DNA of 64,000 bases from Streptomyces sp. Q6 (GTDB lineage Bacteria; Actinomycetota; Actinomycetes; Streptomycetales; Streptomycetaceae), in contig NZ_CP146022.1 of assembly GCF_036967205.1 (NCBI RefSeq), forward strand, positions 4,030,001 to 4,094,000. Reading direction: 5' to 3'. The notes beneath the pieces are model-generated. The model was not told the DNA's origin, ran no database searches, and saw only the letters and a program-made list of their open reading frames with translations. Numbering within the stretch: the stretch's first letter is position 1; the number at the start of each line of letters is the position of its first letter. This document shows positions 35,629 through 45,034 of the stretch, piece after piece. Position numbers and translations under genes: made by a program.

Positions 35629-36753
35629 CTAGGCCGGGCCGTCACCGCGCTCCTTCCAGGCGCGTCGGGCCCGCTTCGCCACGGACCGGGCACGGACGTC
35701 CGCGAGGAGCGCGCCCAGCTGGGGCGCGGAGCTGCGGCGCGCGAGCAGGAACCGCTGGTTCACCAGGCGCTCGGGGCGCCAGTGCATCTTGTACGGCTCC
35801 GTACCGCGCAACAGGCTCAGGACCTGGGCCTGGGAGCCGTCCTGGAGGTGCTGCGCGCACGAGCGGAGCAGCATCGTGGCGACGTCGATCTTGCGTTCCC
35901 GCAGCTGCGGGTGGGCGCCGTACAGGTATCCGCCCGCCAGCCGGGGGGACACGAAGGTCAGATCGGCGGCGACCACGGTGCCGTCCAGCGTGAACTCCGT
36001 GACGACGGCGTCCCCCGTCTCCGCCATGAGGGTGACCGAGCGGGTCAGGTGCTCGGCGAAGCGCGGCTTGACGTGCTCGGTCGTCACCTTCCGCTCCTGC
36101 CACTGCAATCGGTGCAGGTCGAGGAGGCGCCGTACCGAGGAACCGACCTCGTCCGCGGGCACGACCCGGCGCTCGATGCCCGTCGCGTCCAGCTTCCGCA
36201 TCTTGGCCCGCGCCCGCTGCGCCCGCGGGCGCGGCAGCCGTTGCACCAGATCGTCCATCGGCAGCGCCGGCAGTTCGAGGCACGCCGAGTCGTCGAGACG
36301 GCGGCGCGGGCCCGGCCACCGGTCGTGCAGGGTCTCCACCACGCTGCCCGGCCGCACCTCGCGGAAGTCGATCACGGCTCCGCGGGCCAGCTTCCACAGC
36401 CCGGCGCCCAGCGCGTCGACGGCCCGGTCGGCCGTTCCGGCGGAGCGCTGGTCGACGAGGACGTCGCTGAAGTCGGAGATCTCCGCGCCCAGCGGCCTCA
36501 GGGTCGGGAAGGGCCGGGTCTGCCGCATCAGCGGGGCGGCCGCGACGAGTCGGCCCTCCTGGCGTACGAGGACGACGCGCAGCCGGCGCGCGCCGCCGTA
36601 GGAGAGCCACCAGGAGTGGAGCCAGGCGTGGCTCTGGAACGGTGTCGCGGTCGCCGACGACCGGTGCAGGCGGTTCCACTCCTCGCGCAGCGCAGCGAAC
36701 TCGGCCGGGTCCGTGCACACCGTGACGACAGGCGCGGACACGACGCTCGGCAT
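35629..36753 (-). CDS. CelD/BcsL-type GNAT acyltransferase
   Basis: 374 residues with the double-GNAT layout of the BioF2/CelD family: an N-terminal half (TDPAEFAALREEWNRLHRSS, then FQSHAWLHSWWLSYG) and a C-terminal acetyltransferase half (LTFVSPRLAGGYLYGAHPQL, then SLLRGTEPYKMHWRP). These proteins are typical of exopolysaccharide clusters, where they probably acylate sugars. Last gene of the operon; its ATG overlaps the TGA of the Wzz-like gene (TGATG at 36755-36751). Confidence 0.88.
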   Translation of the reverse strand: MPSVVSAPVVTVCTDPAEFAALREEWNRLHRSSATATPFQSHAWLHSWWLSYGGARRLRVVLVRQEGRLVAAAPLMRQTRPFPTLRPLGAEISDFSDVLVDQRSAGTADRAVDALGAGLWKLARGAVIDFREVRPGSVVETLHDRWPGPRRRLDDSACLELPALPMDDLVQRLPRPRAQRARAKMRKLDATGIERRVVPADEVGSSVRRLLDLHRLQWQERKVTTEHVKPRFAEHLTRSVTLMAETGDAVVTEFTLDGTVVAADLTFVSPRLAGGYLYGAHPQLRERKIDVATMLLRSCAQHLQDGSQAQVLSLLRGTEPYKMHWRPERLVNQRFLLARRSSAPQLGALLADVRARSVAKRARRAWKERGDGPA

Positions 36754-37414
36754 CAGGCGCCGCCCCGCAGCGCGGCCGCGTGCGCGGGGCCGGAACCGTC
36801 GCCGTGGCCGGTTCCGACTCGCGGCGCGGGCGGATCAGCAGGGCGAGGCCACCGAGCAGCCCGCCCGCGCACGCGCCGACGAGGGTGGTCAGCGCGGCCG
36901 AGGCCGTCGACGGCTCGGTGGGCTTGACGGCCCGCGTGAACCGCAGGAGCTCCACATGGGTGTCGTCCTTGGTGTGGCTGGCGTTCGTGGTGAGCGCGCG
37001 GGCGACGGCGTTGGCCATCTCCATGGCCTGGGCCGGTTCGGCCGACGACGCCGAGATCGCGACCATGGGCGCGTCGGGCGACGTCTCCGCGCGGACGTTC
37101 GCCTGGAGGGTCTCGACCGGCACACCGGCCGCCACCTGGGCGTCGCTCAGTACGGCGACCTGCGTCGCCACGCGGCTGTACGCCTGGGCGAAGCCGAGCG
37201 CCGACATCGGGTCGGACTTCTCCGTCGGTACGGCGATCACGTAGCTCGTGGCCGTGTACTGGGGCGTGCTGACCGCGCCGTACAGGCCGCCGCCGAGCGC
37301 GCCGAGCAGGATGCCCGCGGGCAGCGGCCACCACCGCGGCAGCCTCCTCGGGCGGGTGCCGGTCCGGGCGAACGGGGCGCGCGGGGTTCCGCTGTCCTGG
37401 GCTGCTTCGGTCAT
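36753..37414 (-). CDS. Wzz/YveK-like chain-length regulator, one frame break near the end
   Basis: About 220 residues. An N-terminal TM (PLPAGILLGALGGGLYGAVS) precedes the Wzz-type motif STPQYTATSYVIAVP, a periplasmic helical region and a second TM (TLVGACAGGLLGGLALLI). There is no C-terminal tyrosine kinase, so it is a stand-alone chain-length/co-polymerase protein. The frame read from the start misses the expected stop and runs through the whole next gene. Restoring one base near 36784-36792 gives the end AHAAALRGGA and a TGA that overlaps the next ATG. Start ATG 37414 overlaps the stop of the upstream gene. Confidence 0.8.
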
Positions 37415-38577
37415 CACGTACTCATTCCTGACGTCGGTGCGCCCATGGCCGTCGCGTACACGTCCTCGTGCAGGGCGGCGCTGCGGGCGATGCTGTAGTG
37501 GAGGGCAGCCTCCGACGGCGTTCTGGGGCCGCCTGACTCCTCGCGGGAGCTGTGGGCTGCACGGATTTCACGACGGATTTCACGGACGAACGAGGCGGCG
37601 TCGCACGGGACACGGACGGCGCGGGCGCGTGTCCCCGCGGGCAGGTCGTCGACCGCGGGGCAGGTCACGTAGAGCACCGGCAGTCCGCTGGCCTGCGCCT
37701 CGACCACGGCCAGGCCGAACGCCTCGTCGACGGACGGCGCGGCGAGCACGTCCATGGCGGACATCAGGGCGGGCAGGTCGACCGTGGCGCCCGCAGGGCC
37801 CGGCGCCGTGTGCGGGCGCTCCCCGGCGAAGACGACACGGTCGAGCACGCCGGACTCCCGGGCCGCCCGGCGCAGGGCCTCCTCCTCGGGGCCCGTGCCG
37901 ACCAGGAGGAGGCGGACGTCGTCGGGGAGGTCGCGCAGCGCGGCGACCAGTACGTCGAACCGCTTGCCCGCCACCAGGCGCCCCACGCCGCCGACGACGA
38001 AGGCTCCGGGCGGCAGGCCGAGGGCGAGCCGGGTCGCGGCGCGGGCCGCGGGGTCGAAGGCGAAGCGCGGGACGTCGACGCCGTTCGGGACGACGGCCAC
38101 ACGGTGCGGGGCCACGCCCCACAGGCGCAGCCGGTCCGCGACCGCCGGGGACACCGCGATGGTCGTCCGGCCGAGCTTCTCGCCCGCCAGGTAGAGGGCA
38201 CGCACGCCGCGGGTCAGCGGCCGCCCCTCGATCTGGGCGTCGCCCAGCGAGTGCTCCGTGGCGACGACCGCCCGCACGCCGGCCATCCGTGCGGCGATCC
38301 GGCCGTACAGGCAGGCGCGGTAGAGGTGCGTGTGGACGACGTCGTACCGCCCGCCGCGGATGAGCCGCGCCAGGCGGGGCACGGCGCGTGCGTCCCGGTT
38401 GCCGGCCATGCCCAGGTGGGCGACGCGCACCCCGTCGCCGCGCAGCCCCTCGGCGACCTGCCCCGGGTTCGTCAGCGTCACGACGTCGTGCGGTCCCGGC
38501 AGGTGGCGTACGAGCAGGCGCAGTTGCTGTTCCGCGCCGCCCGCTCCCAGGCCGGTGATGACGTGCAGGACCTTCAC
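37414..38577 (-). CDS. GT4-family glycosyltransferase
   Basis: 387 residues of GT-B fold. The N-terminal donor loop is HVITGLGAGGAEQQLRLLVR. The mid domain contains VVPNGVDVPRF, then VGRLVAGKRFDVLVAALRDL. The C-terminal EX7E region is FGLAVVEAQASGLPVLYV (slightly modified, with the Glu in VDEAFGLAVVEA). It transfers an activated sugar to a growing lipid-linked glycan in the cytoplasm. Start GTG 38577 overlaps the deacetylase stop by three bases (GTGA). The C-terminal 50 residues are hydrophilic. Confidence 0.92.
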   Translation of the reverse strand: MKVLHVITGLGAGGAEQQLRLLVRHLPGPHDVVTLTNPGQVAEGLRGDGVRVAHLGMAGNRDARAVPRLARLIRGGRYDVVHTHLYRACLYGRIAARMAGVRAVVATEHSLGDAQIEGRPLTRGVRALYLAGEKLGRTTIAVSPAVADRLRLWGVAPHRVAVVPNGVDVPRFAFDPAARAATRLALGLPPGAFVVGGVGRLVAGKRFDVLVAALRDLPDDVRLLLVGTGPEEEALRRAARESGVLDRVVFAGERPHTAPGPAGATVDLPALMSAMDVLAAPSVDEAFGLAVVEAQASGLPVLYVTCPAVDDLPAGTRARAVRVPCDAASFVREIRREIRAAHSSREESGGPRTPSEAALHYSIARSAALHEDVYATAMGAPTSGMST

Positions 38578-39356
38578 CGGGCGTCCTCCCCGATCCGCCA
38601 GGCGCGTCTTCGGACCCGGTGGACGCGGCGCTTGAGTTCGAGCCGCCAGAAGGTGTCCCGCTGGCCGACGAACACCCGCGGCATCGCGTACACGCTGGTC
38701 AGGGGGCCCGGGGAGATGGCGCAGCCGTAGCGGTAGCCGGCGCGGCGGACGGCCTGCGCGGTCGCCGCGTCGACGTGCCCGTACGGGTAGCAGAAGCCGT
38801 GCACCGTCCGGCCGGTGATCTCTTCGAGCTGTGCCTTGCTCCGCCGGATCTCGGCGTGCAGCGCCTCCTCGTCGAGGCGGGTGAGGTCGACGTGCATCAG
38901 GCCGTGGGAGCCGATCTCCATACCGGCGGCCGCGGCCTGCCTGATGCCCTGCGCGGTCAGCAGGGGCTTGCGCGGGCCCTCTTCGTCCCACGCGTTCTCC
39001 CCGCCGAGGCGGCCGGAGAGGACGAAGACCGTGGCGGAGCATTCGTAGTGCCTGAGCAGGGGCAGCGCGTTCTCGACGAAGTCCCCGTACCCGTCGTCGA
39101 AGGTGAGTCCGACGAGACCGCGGTCGGCGCCCTGGCTCCTGGCGTCGAGGAGTTCGGCCACGCTGACGCCGCGCAGTCCGCGCGAGCGCAGCCAGCGCAG
39201 CTGCTCCCGCAGGCGGTCGGGGGTGACGGTGACGTTGTACGGGTCGTCGGTGCAGTCGTCCACCGAGTGGTACATCGCCACCCACGGGGGGCGCCCGGGC
39301 AGCAGTTCCCTCGTTCTGGGGCCGGAGGGTTCCTGGAGTGCTGTGTCAGCGGGCAT
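38574..39356 (-). CDS. Polysaccharide deacetylase (NodB/CE4)
   Basis: 260 residues. CE4 motif 1 is VGLTFDDGYGDF with the catalytic and metal-binding Asp pair. Motif 2 is GSHGLMHVDLT with both zinc His. Motif 3 is CYPYGHVD. No signal peptide is visible at the N-terminus, which suggests a cytoplasmic or membrane-face enzyme, or an undetected start. The likely role is N-deacetylation of a sugar in the operon's polymer. It overlaps the flippase gene by 11 bp upstream and the GT4 gene downstream. Confidence 0.9.
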   Translation of the reverse strand: MPADTALQEPSGPRTRELLPGRPPWVAMYHSVDDCTDDPYNVTVTPDRLREQLRWLRSRGLRGVSVAELLDARSQGADRGLVGLTFDDGYGDFVENALPLLRHYECSATVFVLSGRLGGENAWDEEGPRKPLLTAQGIRQAAAAGMEIGSHGLMHVDLTRLDEEALHAEIRRSKAQLEEITGRTVHGFCYPYGHVDAATAQAVRRAGYRYGCAISPGPLTSVYAMPRVFVGQRDTFWRLELKRRVHRVRRRAWRIGEDAR

Positions 39357-41025
39357 TGCGGTGCTTTCTGGTCACGATGCGGACGGCGGGCAGGAATGCC
39401 TGGACCTTCAGGGCCCACAGGAGGAGGCCGAAGACGGCGCCGATGGCCAGGCAGCCGACGGCGAGGGAGCCCAGCGGCTGCGCGACCCGGGCCGCGCACG
39501 CCATCCCCGCGGCGGTGGCGGCCACCGCCGCGAGCAGCGTCTTGCCGAGTTCGAGCAGCACCACGGGGATGCGGACAGGGACGCTGCGCTTGTCCATCGC
39601 CGTCAGGAGCAGCACCGCGGTGAACGTGATGCCCAGGGCGTTGGCCGCGGCGATGCCGCCGACCCCCCAGGCGTGGACCGCCCAGGTGCCCGCCCCGGCC
39701 GTGAGCGTCATGCCCGCGGCCATCGAGGCCACCGGGTACCAGGTGGGCCGCCCGGCGGAGAAGTAGGAGCGGACCAGCGCGCCGACGAGACAGTGCCCGA
39801 GCAGCCCCAGCGAGTAGACCCGCATGATGTCCGCGGTGGCGGCGGTGTCCTCGTACGTGAACGCCCCGCGCTGGAAGAGAAGGTGGACGATCTGCGGGGC
39901 GCAGGCGAACACCACGGCCGCGCCCGACAGGACGATGCAGGCCGCGAGCGCGACATCACGCTCGACCCGGTCCCGGGCCCGCTCGGTGTCGCCGCGCGCC
40001 AGCGCCTTCGCCACCACGGGGAAGGTCACCGTGCACAGCATCAGCGACAGCACCATCGGCAACTGCGCGACTTTCTGCGCGTAGTTGAGGTGCGAGATGG
40101 CGCCCGACGGCAGCGAGGAGGCGAGGAAGCGCTCGATGAAGACCTGCGACTGCCGGCACAGCGCGAAGAGCAGCACGGTCGCGATCAGCGCCATGTTCAT
40201 CGACTGCTTCTTCGACGCCTTCGCCTCACCTCCGTCCACCCGGGCCGCAGGCGCGGTGCTCCTGAGCCTGCGGCGCAGGGACGGCGCCTGCACCAGCACC
40301 ATCAGACAGCCGCCCACCGCCACTCCCGCGGCGGCGGCCCGCACACCCCAGCGGTCGGCGAGCAGCAACAGGGTGACGATGATGCCCGTGTTGTACGCGA
40401 CATAGATGGCGGCCGGGGCGAGATAGCTGCTGTGGGCGCGCAGCGCGGCGCTGCAGTACCCGGTGAGCCCGAAGGTCAGGACGCAGGTGGCGGTCAACCG
40501 CGTGCAGTCGACGGCGAGTTGGGGGTCGGGGAGCCCCGGGGCGAGCAGCGCGACCAGGTGCGGCGCGCTGATCATCAGGAGCACCGCGCAGGCCACGAAC
40601 GCCAGGGCGAGGCGCGGCAGCGAGGTCGCCACCAGGGCCCGTACCGGGTCCTGGTGGCCCTGGCCCGACGCCGCCGAGGCGCCGCGCGCGGCGATGGCCG
40701 CGCTGAAGGCGGGCACCAGCATGAACGCGAGCCCGTCCTCGATGAGCAGCGTCGAGGCCACCTCGGGCACGGTCCAGGCCACCAGGAAGGCGTCCGTCTC
40801 GCTGCCCGCCCCGAAGAGATGGGCCAGCGCCTGGTCCCGGCCGAGGCCGAGGAGCGACCCGGCGGCGGACAGCGAGGCGGTCAGCAGCGCGGCCCTGACC
40901 AGGAAGGTGTTCGACGTACGGTGCTGCTCCTGAGCCGTGTCGACGGCGGCCGGAGCGGGTTGCTGCGGGGGAACGGCCGGGGCCAGCAGGGTCTCGTCCC
41001 CGTCGGCGGGAAGGGTCGGTTTCAT
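39346..41025 (-). CDS. MurJ/MviN-type lipid-linked glycan flippase
   Basis: 559 residues with about 14 TM segments of the MOP superfamily. Family traits: ASLSAAGSLLGLGRDQALAH in TM1 and its loop, FGAGSETDAFLVAWTVPEVA, EDGLAFMLVPAFS, and VHLLFQRGAFTYEDTAATAD in the middle (the RGAF motif of MurJ). In an exopolysaccharide operon it probably flips the lipid-linked repeat unit (Wzx role) rather than lipid II, although sequence alone cannot separate these. ATG 41025 overlaps the TGA of the ligase/polymerase gene (ATGA). Confidence 0.9.
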   Translation of the reverse strand: MKPTLPADGDETLLAPAVPPQQPAPAAVDTAQEQHRTSNTFLVRAALLTASLSAAGSLLGLGRDQALAHLFGAGSETDAFLVAWTVPEVASTLLIEDGLAFMLVPAFSAAIAARGASAASGQGHQDPVRALVATSLPRLALAFVACAVLLMISAPHLVALLAPGLPDPQLAVDCTRLTATCVLTFGLTGYCSAALRAHSSYLAPAAIYVAYNTGIIVTLLLLADRWGVRAAAAGVAVGGCLMVLVQAPSLRRRLRSTAPAARVDGGEAKASKKQSMNMALIATVLLFALCRQSQVFIERFLASSLPSGAISHLNYAQKVAQLPMVLSLMLCTVTFPVVAKALARGDTERARDRVERDVALAACIVLSGAAVVFACAPQIVHLLFQRGAFTYEDTAATADIMRVYSLGLLGHCLVGALVRSYFSAGRPTWYPVASMAAGMTLTAGAGTWAVHAWGVGGIAAANALGITFTAVLLLTAMDKRSVPVRIPVVLLELGKTLLAAVAATAAGMACAARVAQPLGSLAVGCLAIGAVFGLLLWALKVQAFLPAVRIVTRKHRNAR

Positions 41026-42377
41026 CGTTCGGTCGACGCCTCGCAGACCGCCGCCGGCGCCAGGGCCCACCAGACGACCAGGCCGAACACGACGGCGGTG
41101 AGCACCGTCGAGGGGCCGCCGATGTCCGCGTAGACGAAGTCGATCATCTGCCAGGTGAGCAGTCCGCAGGCGATGAGCGCGCAGTCGAGGCCGCGGGCCT
41201 CGCGGTGCGCCGTGGCGAGCCTGCGCACGCCCAGCACGAGCAGCGCCGCCCAGGCCCCCACGATGGCGCACAGGCCGAGCAGCCCCTGCTCACTGAGGAC
41301 CAGCAGATACATGTTGTGCGGCGACAGCAGCGGCTGCCTGCGGAACTCCGCGCCCGCACCGGCCACGTCGCTGCCCGCGGACAGCGCGATCGAGGCGTGG
41401 CTGTCGCGGTAGGCGGGGAAGTTCTTGAGCCCCACCCCGGTGGCGGGGTGCTCCTCCCACATGTCCACGGCCGCCGCCCACATCGTGTACCGGTCCGTCA
41501 CGGACTGGTCCGGCGCGGCCGTGACCTGCGTGATGCTGCTCAGCCGCTCCTGGAGCATCGACGTCCCCACGCCGAACCCACCGACGAGGACGACGGCCGC
41601 GGCGGCGCCGACCGCCAGCAGGCGTGCGGCCCGGCGCAGTCCGGCGAGCACGATCTGCGCCACGCAGACCACGGCCGTCGCGATCCACGCGCCACGGCTG
41701 AAGGAGAGCGCCAGGGGCACCAGGAGACCGAGCGCGCAGAGCAGCGCGACGAGCCGCCCGCGCGCGGTGCCGCCCCCGAGGGCCAGCGCCACCGCGCAGA
41801 CCAGCCCGTACGCGACCACGGTGGACATGCCCATCACGTCCGTGGCCCCGAACGTGCCGACGGCCCGGATGTCCTCCCCGGCGTACGAGGCGCCCGTACC
41901 GGTCAGGTACTGGTAGACGCCGATGGCCCCCTGCCACAGGCCCAGCGCGACCAGCGCCCAGCCGACGAGCCGGAAGTCGCGCCGGTCGCGGACGAGCAGC
42001 AGCACGGCCGCCGGGACGAGCACCAGGATCTGGTAGTAACGCACCAGCCCCTCAAGGGCGTTGGGCAGCGAGTCCGCGCCGAGCGCGGCGACCGCGACGG
42101 CGACGACGGGCAGCCCCAGCACGACGTAGGCGGTGCGCGTCAGCGTGCGCTGTCCGAGCCGCACGGCACGGACGGCGCAGAAGAGCACGACCAGACCGGA
42201 GACGGCGTCGGCGAGGGTCCCGCCGCTGCCCTCCTGGTCACTGCCCGCGCCCAGGGGCAGCGCCAGCATGGCGACCAGCAGCAGTACGGGGATCACGGGT
42301 CCGGCCCGGCGCACGGCACCGCGGACCGAAGCCGCGGGTCCGGCGGGCGGGGCGGCGAGGACAGGGAGAACCGTCAC
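41022..42377 (-). CDS. O-antigen ligase/polymerase-like membrane protein (Wzy_C)
   Basis: 451 residues, ten or more TM segments. The Wzy_C region includes PLALSFSRGAWIATAVVCVA, then a large extracellular loop (DRYTMWAAAVDMWEEHPATG with VGLKNFPAYRD) and SPHNMYLLVLSEQGLLGL, which holds the typical HN motif. The protein would polymerise or ligate polyprenyl-linked repeat units on the outer face. Start GTG 42377, only 4 bp after the sugar-transferase stop. Confidence 0.9.
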   Translation of the reverse strand: MTVLPVLAAPPAGPAASVRGAVRRAGPVIPVLLLVAMLALPLGAGSDQEGSGGTLADAVSGLVVLFCAVRAVRLGQRTLTRTAYVVLGLPVVAVAVAALGADSLPNALEGLVRYYQILVLVPAAVLLLVRDRRDFRLVGWALVALGLWQGAIGVYQYLTGTGASYAGEDIRAVGTFGATDVMGMSTVVAYGLVCAVALALGGGTARGRLVALLCALGLLVPLALSFSRGAWIATAVVCVAQIVLAGLRRAARLLAVGAAAAVVLVGGFGVGTSMLQERLSSITQVTAAPDQSVTDRYTMWAAAVDMWEEHPATGVGLKNFPAYRDSHASIALSAGSDVAGAGAEFRRQPLLSPHNMYLLVLSEQGLLGLCAIVGAWAALLVLGVRRLATAHREARGLDCALIACGLLTWQMIDFVYADIGGPSTVLTAVVFGLVVWWALAPAAVCEASTER

Positions 42378-42381
42378 GTCG

Positions 42382-43854
42382 TCAACTTCCCGTCGGACGG
42401 AAGAACTCGGTCGCCGTGCGCATCAGAATGCTGATGTCCCGCCACAGCGACCACCCGTCGATGTACGCGTTGTCGAACCGGCAGCGGTCCTCGATGGAGG
42501 TGTCACCGCGCAGCCCGTTGATCTGCGCGAGGCCGGTGATGCCGGTCGGCATACGGTGACGCTCGCTGTAGCCGGGGTGCAGCTCGCTGAACTTCACGAC
42601 GAAGTACGGGCGTTCGGGGCGCGGGCCGACCAGGCTCATGTCGCCGCGGAAGACGTTCCACAGCTGGAGCAGCTCGTCGAGCGAGGTGCGGCGCAGGAAG
42701 CTGCAGAACCACGGCATCTGGTGCTCGTTGGCCACGCTCCAGCGCGTCGCGGACTCCATCGGGTCGGCGGGGCGGTGCGTGCGGAACTTGAGCAGCGTGA
42801 AGGGCCGGCCGTCCTTCCCGATCCGCTCCTGCCGGAAGACGACACCGGGCCCCTCGCTGAGCCGGAGCCACACGGCGCAGGTCAGGAGCACCGGGCTGAA
42901 CAGCACCAGCAGCAGCGAGGAGATCACCAGGTCCAGGGCGCGCTTGCCCGGGTGCGGCGGGAAGGGCGGCCCCACGACCGGCCGGCAGCGGAACCCCGCC
43001 AGGTGCTGGAGCCGCTCGCGGCCCTCGGGGACGTACGCCGACGGGTCCGGGTCCAACTCCCATACCTCGCAGCGCAGTTCGCTGAGGCTGCGCAGGCAGG
43101 GAAGGTACTCCGGAGCGTTCGACCTGCCCAGGACGATGGCCCGCCGCACGTCGTTCTGGATCACCGCGCGCCGCATGTCCCCGACGCTCGTCAGCACCGG
43201 CAGGGCCGCGCCGCTCTTCCGCTGCTCCTGCTCCGCCGCACCGTCGCTGACGATGCCCACCAGGCGGATCCCGTTGCGCGGACACCGCTGGAGGGCGGCG
43301 GCGACCCGCGCGGCCGCGGGCTCCGGGCCCACCAGGAGCGTCGTGCAGGGCCGCCGGACCATGGCCACCCGCCGCCGCCAGTGGACGAGCGCGCGGCCCA
43401 TCAGGGTGAGGACGCAGTGGACGGCGCACCCCGACAGCACCGACGTCACGGGAATCGGCCGCATCACGGGCAGGCTCGCCGAGACGGCCGTCAGCACACA
43501 CCACGCGAGGGCGATACGGCCCACGACGGCAGGGCAGTCGTCGAGCATGTACCGCTTGCCGAACAGGCCGTACAGGCCCGCGTTGCGGTACAGGCCGAGG
43601 ACGAGGACGAGGAATCCCGCCACCAGCAGCGGGTGGCGCTGGAGCGGAGAGAGGGCGACGGTGCCGAGCAGCGCGGCCGTGCTGTCCATCGCGAGCAGGA
43701 AGGCGCGGGAGGAGTGGTCCTGCTCCGGGCCGCCGACCAGCGTGGTCCTGTTGCCGTCGGCGGTCCGCTGCGCGATGACCGTGGCGAAGGCGCCTGCCTC
43801 CTCCACGGCACGCTGCTGTTCGGTGGACGAGGCGACGGTTCGTTCCGGGGTCAT
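42382..43854 (-). CDS. Polyprenyl-phosphate priming sugar transferase (WcaJ/CpsE type)
   Basis: 490 residues. The N-terminal half has four TM segments and a CoA-binding-like Rossmann region (TTLLVGPEPAAARVAAALQR). The C-terminal bacterial sugar-transferase domain has a membrane hairpin (KRALDLVISSLLLVLFSPVL), FRQERIGKDGRPFTLLKFRT and NVFRGDMSLVGPRPERP. It transfers a hexose-1-phosphate to undecaprenyl phosphate and so starts the repeat unit. Start ATG 43854 overlaps the upstream GT4 stop (ATGA). Confidence 0.94.
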   Translation of the reverse strand: MTPERTVASSTEQQRAVEEAGAFATVIAQRTADGNRTTLVGGPEQDHSSRAFLLAMDSTAALLGTVALSPLQRHPLLVAGFLVLVLGLYRNAGLYGLFGKRYMLDDCPAVVGRIALAWCVLTAVSASLPVMRPIPVTSVLSGCAVHCVLTLMGRALVHWRRRVAMVRRPCTTLLVGPEPAAARVAAALQRCPRNGIRLVGIVSDGAAEQEQRKSGAALPVLTSVGDMRRAVIQNDVRRAIVLGRSNAPEYLPCLRSLSELRCEVWELDPDPSAYVPEGRERLQHLAGFRCRPVVGPPFPPHPGKRALDLVISSLLLVLFSPVLLTCAVWLRLSEGPGVVFRQERIGKDGRPFTLLKFRTHRPADPMESATRWSVANEHQMPWFCSFLRRTSLDELLQLWNVFRGDMSLVGPRPERPYFVVKFSELHPGYSERHRMPTGITGLAQINGLRGDTSIEDRCRFDNAYIDGWSLWRDISILMRTATEFFRPTGS

Positions 43855-45002
43855 GTCGTGACCGGCTCTCTGCACTTGATGGTCTCCAGACCCAGAAGTT
43901 CGCCATACACATCCGCGACCGCTGCTGCCGTGCGCCGGACGTCGTGGTGTGCGTGCACATGGCGGTGGGCGTCACGGCCCAGCGTGCGAAGGTCTTCGGC
44001 GTCGCTCAGCAGACCGACCAGCGCCCGGGTCAGGGCAGCGGGGTCTTCCGGCGGGGCCAGGCACTTGGGTGCCAGAGGGGGCGGCAGGCTCTCGCGGGCC
44101 CCGTTCACGTCCGTGACGAGAACCGGGCTCCCGCAGGCCATGGCCTCCAGGGGGGCGAGCGCCATGCCCTCCCACCGCGAGGGCAGCACGACCAGGTCGG
44201 CCGCCCGGTACCAGGGAGCCGGATCGTCGACGCTCCCCGCGAAGGTGACGGACGGGGGAGCGGCGGCCCGCAGCTCCGCCAGGTCCGGCCCGTCCCCCAC
44301 CAGGACCAGGTGCGCCCCGGGCCGTTCGCGGAGCACGCCCCGCCACGCCTCGACGAGCACGTCCTGGCCCTTCTGACGGCACAGCCGGCCCACGCACACG
44401 ACGAGCGGGCCCGTCGCGGGAAGGCCGAATCGCCCCGCCGCGGACGGCCCCGCGGGACTGAACCGCTCCAGATCCACGCCGTTGGGCACGAGTCGCCACT
44501 CCGCGGCGATCCCGTGGGCGGTGCCCGTGTCCCGCTCGGCCCGGCTGACGCAGATCAGCCGGGAGGCCCAGCGCGCCCCCCGCCGTTCCCAGGTGAGGGC
44601 CATCCGCGCCCCGAGCCCTTCGACGGCCTCGAAGGACCAGGCGTGCGGCTGGAAGACCGTGGGGATGCGCCCCCGGACGACGAGCCGGGTGACCAGTCCC
44701 GCCTTGGCGCTGTGGGCGTGGATGACATCGGGGCGGACCCGGTCCACCACCTCGGCGAGCCGGCGCGCCTCGCCCAGGACGCTGCGGCCCGGAGACCGCG
44801 ATGCCTCCCAGGCCAGGACCTCGCATCCGAGGTCGGTCAGGTGGCCGGGGAGGCTGCCGGAGGGCGGACATGCCACCCGTACGCTCATCCCGGCGGCACG
44901 CTGCATGCGCACGAGGTCGGCCACTACGCGCGCCACTCCGCCGTCGACCGGCTGCGTCACGTGGAGCACGCGTAGCGGCAAGGGTGCGGACGTCACATGC
45001 AT
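43851..45002 (-). CDS. GT4-family glycosyltransferase (second)
   Basis: 383 residues, GT-B fold. N-terminal VLHVTQPVDGGVARVVADLV (donor/acceptor loop), RLVPNGVDLERFSP, VCVGRLCRQKGQDVLVEAWR and the EX7E motif in SRWEGMALAPLEAMACGSP. Start ATG 45002 (MHVTSAP) is chosen because GGAAGAGG lies just upstream; ATG 45014 is an alternative. It is 32 bp after the DUF3344-like gene and probably in the same transcript. Confidence 0.92.
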   Translation of the reverse strand: MHVTSAPLPLRVLHVTQPVDGGVARVVADLVRMQRAAGMSVRVACPPSGSLPGHLTDLGCEVLAWEASRSPGRSVLGEARRLAEVVDRVRPDVIHAHSAKAGLVTRLVVRGRIPTVFQPHAWSFEAVEGLGARMALTWERRGARWASRLICVSRAERDTGTAHGIAAEWRLVPNGVDLERFSPAGPSAAGRFGLPATGPLVVCVGRLCRQKGQDVLVEAWRGVLRERPGAHLVLVGDGPDLAELRAAAPPSVTFAGSVDDPAPWYRAADLVVLPSRWEGMALAPLEAMACGSPVLVTDVNGARESLPPPLAPKCLAPPEDPAALTRALVGLLSDAEDLRTLGRDAHRHVHAHHDVRRTAAAVADVYGELLGLETIKCREPVTT

Positions 45003-45034
45003 CGCCTCTTCCATGGGTGCACTGAAGAAAGCGG

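Noticed and set aside
35642-36753. Extension of the Wzz-like frame through the acyltransferase gene
   Set aside because: The extension is antisense-quality Arg/Ala/Pro-rich sequence in another frame of a well-supported gene. A one-base loss explains the missing stop.
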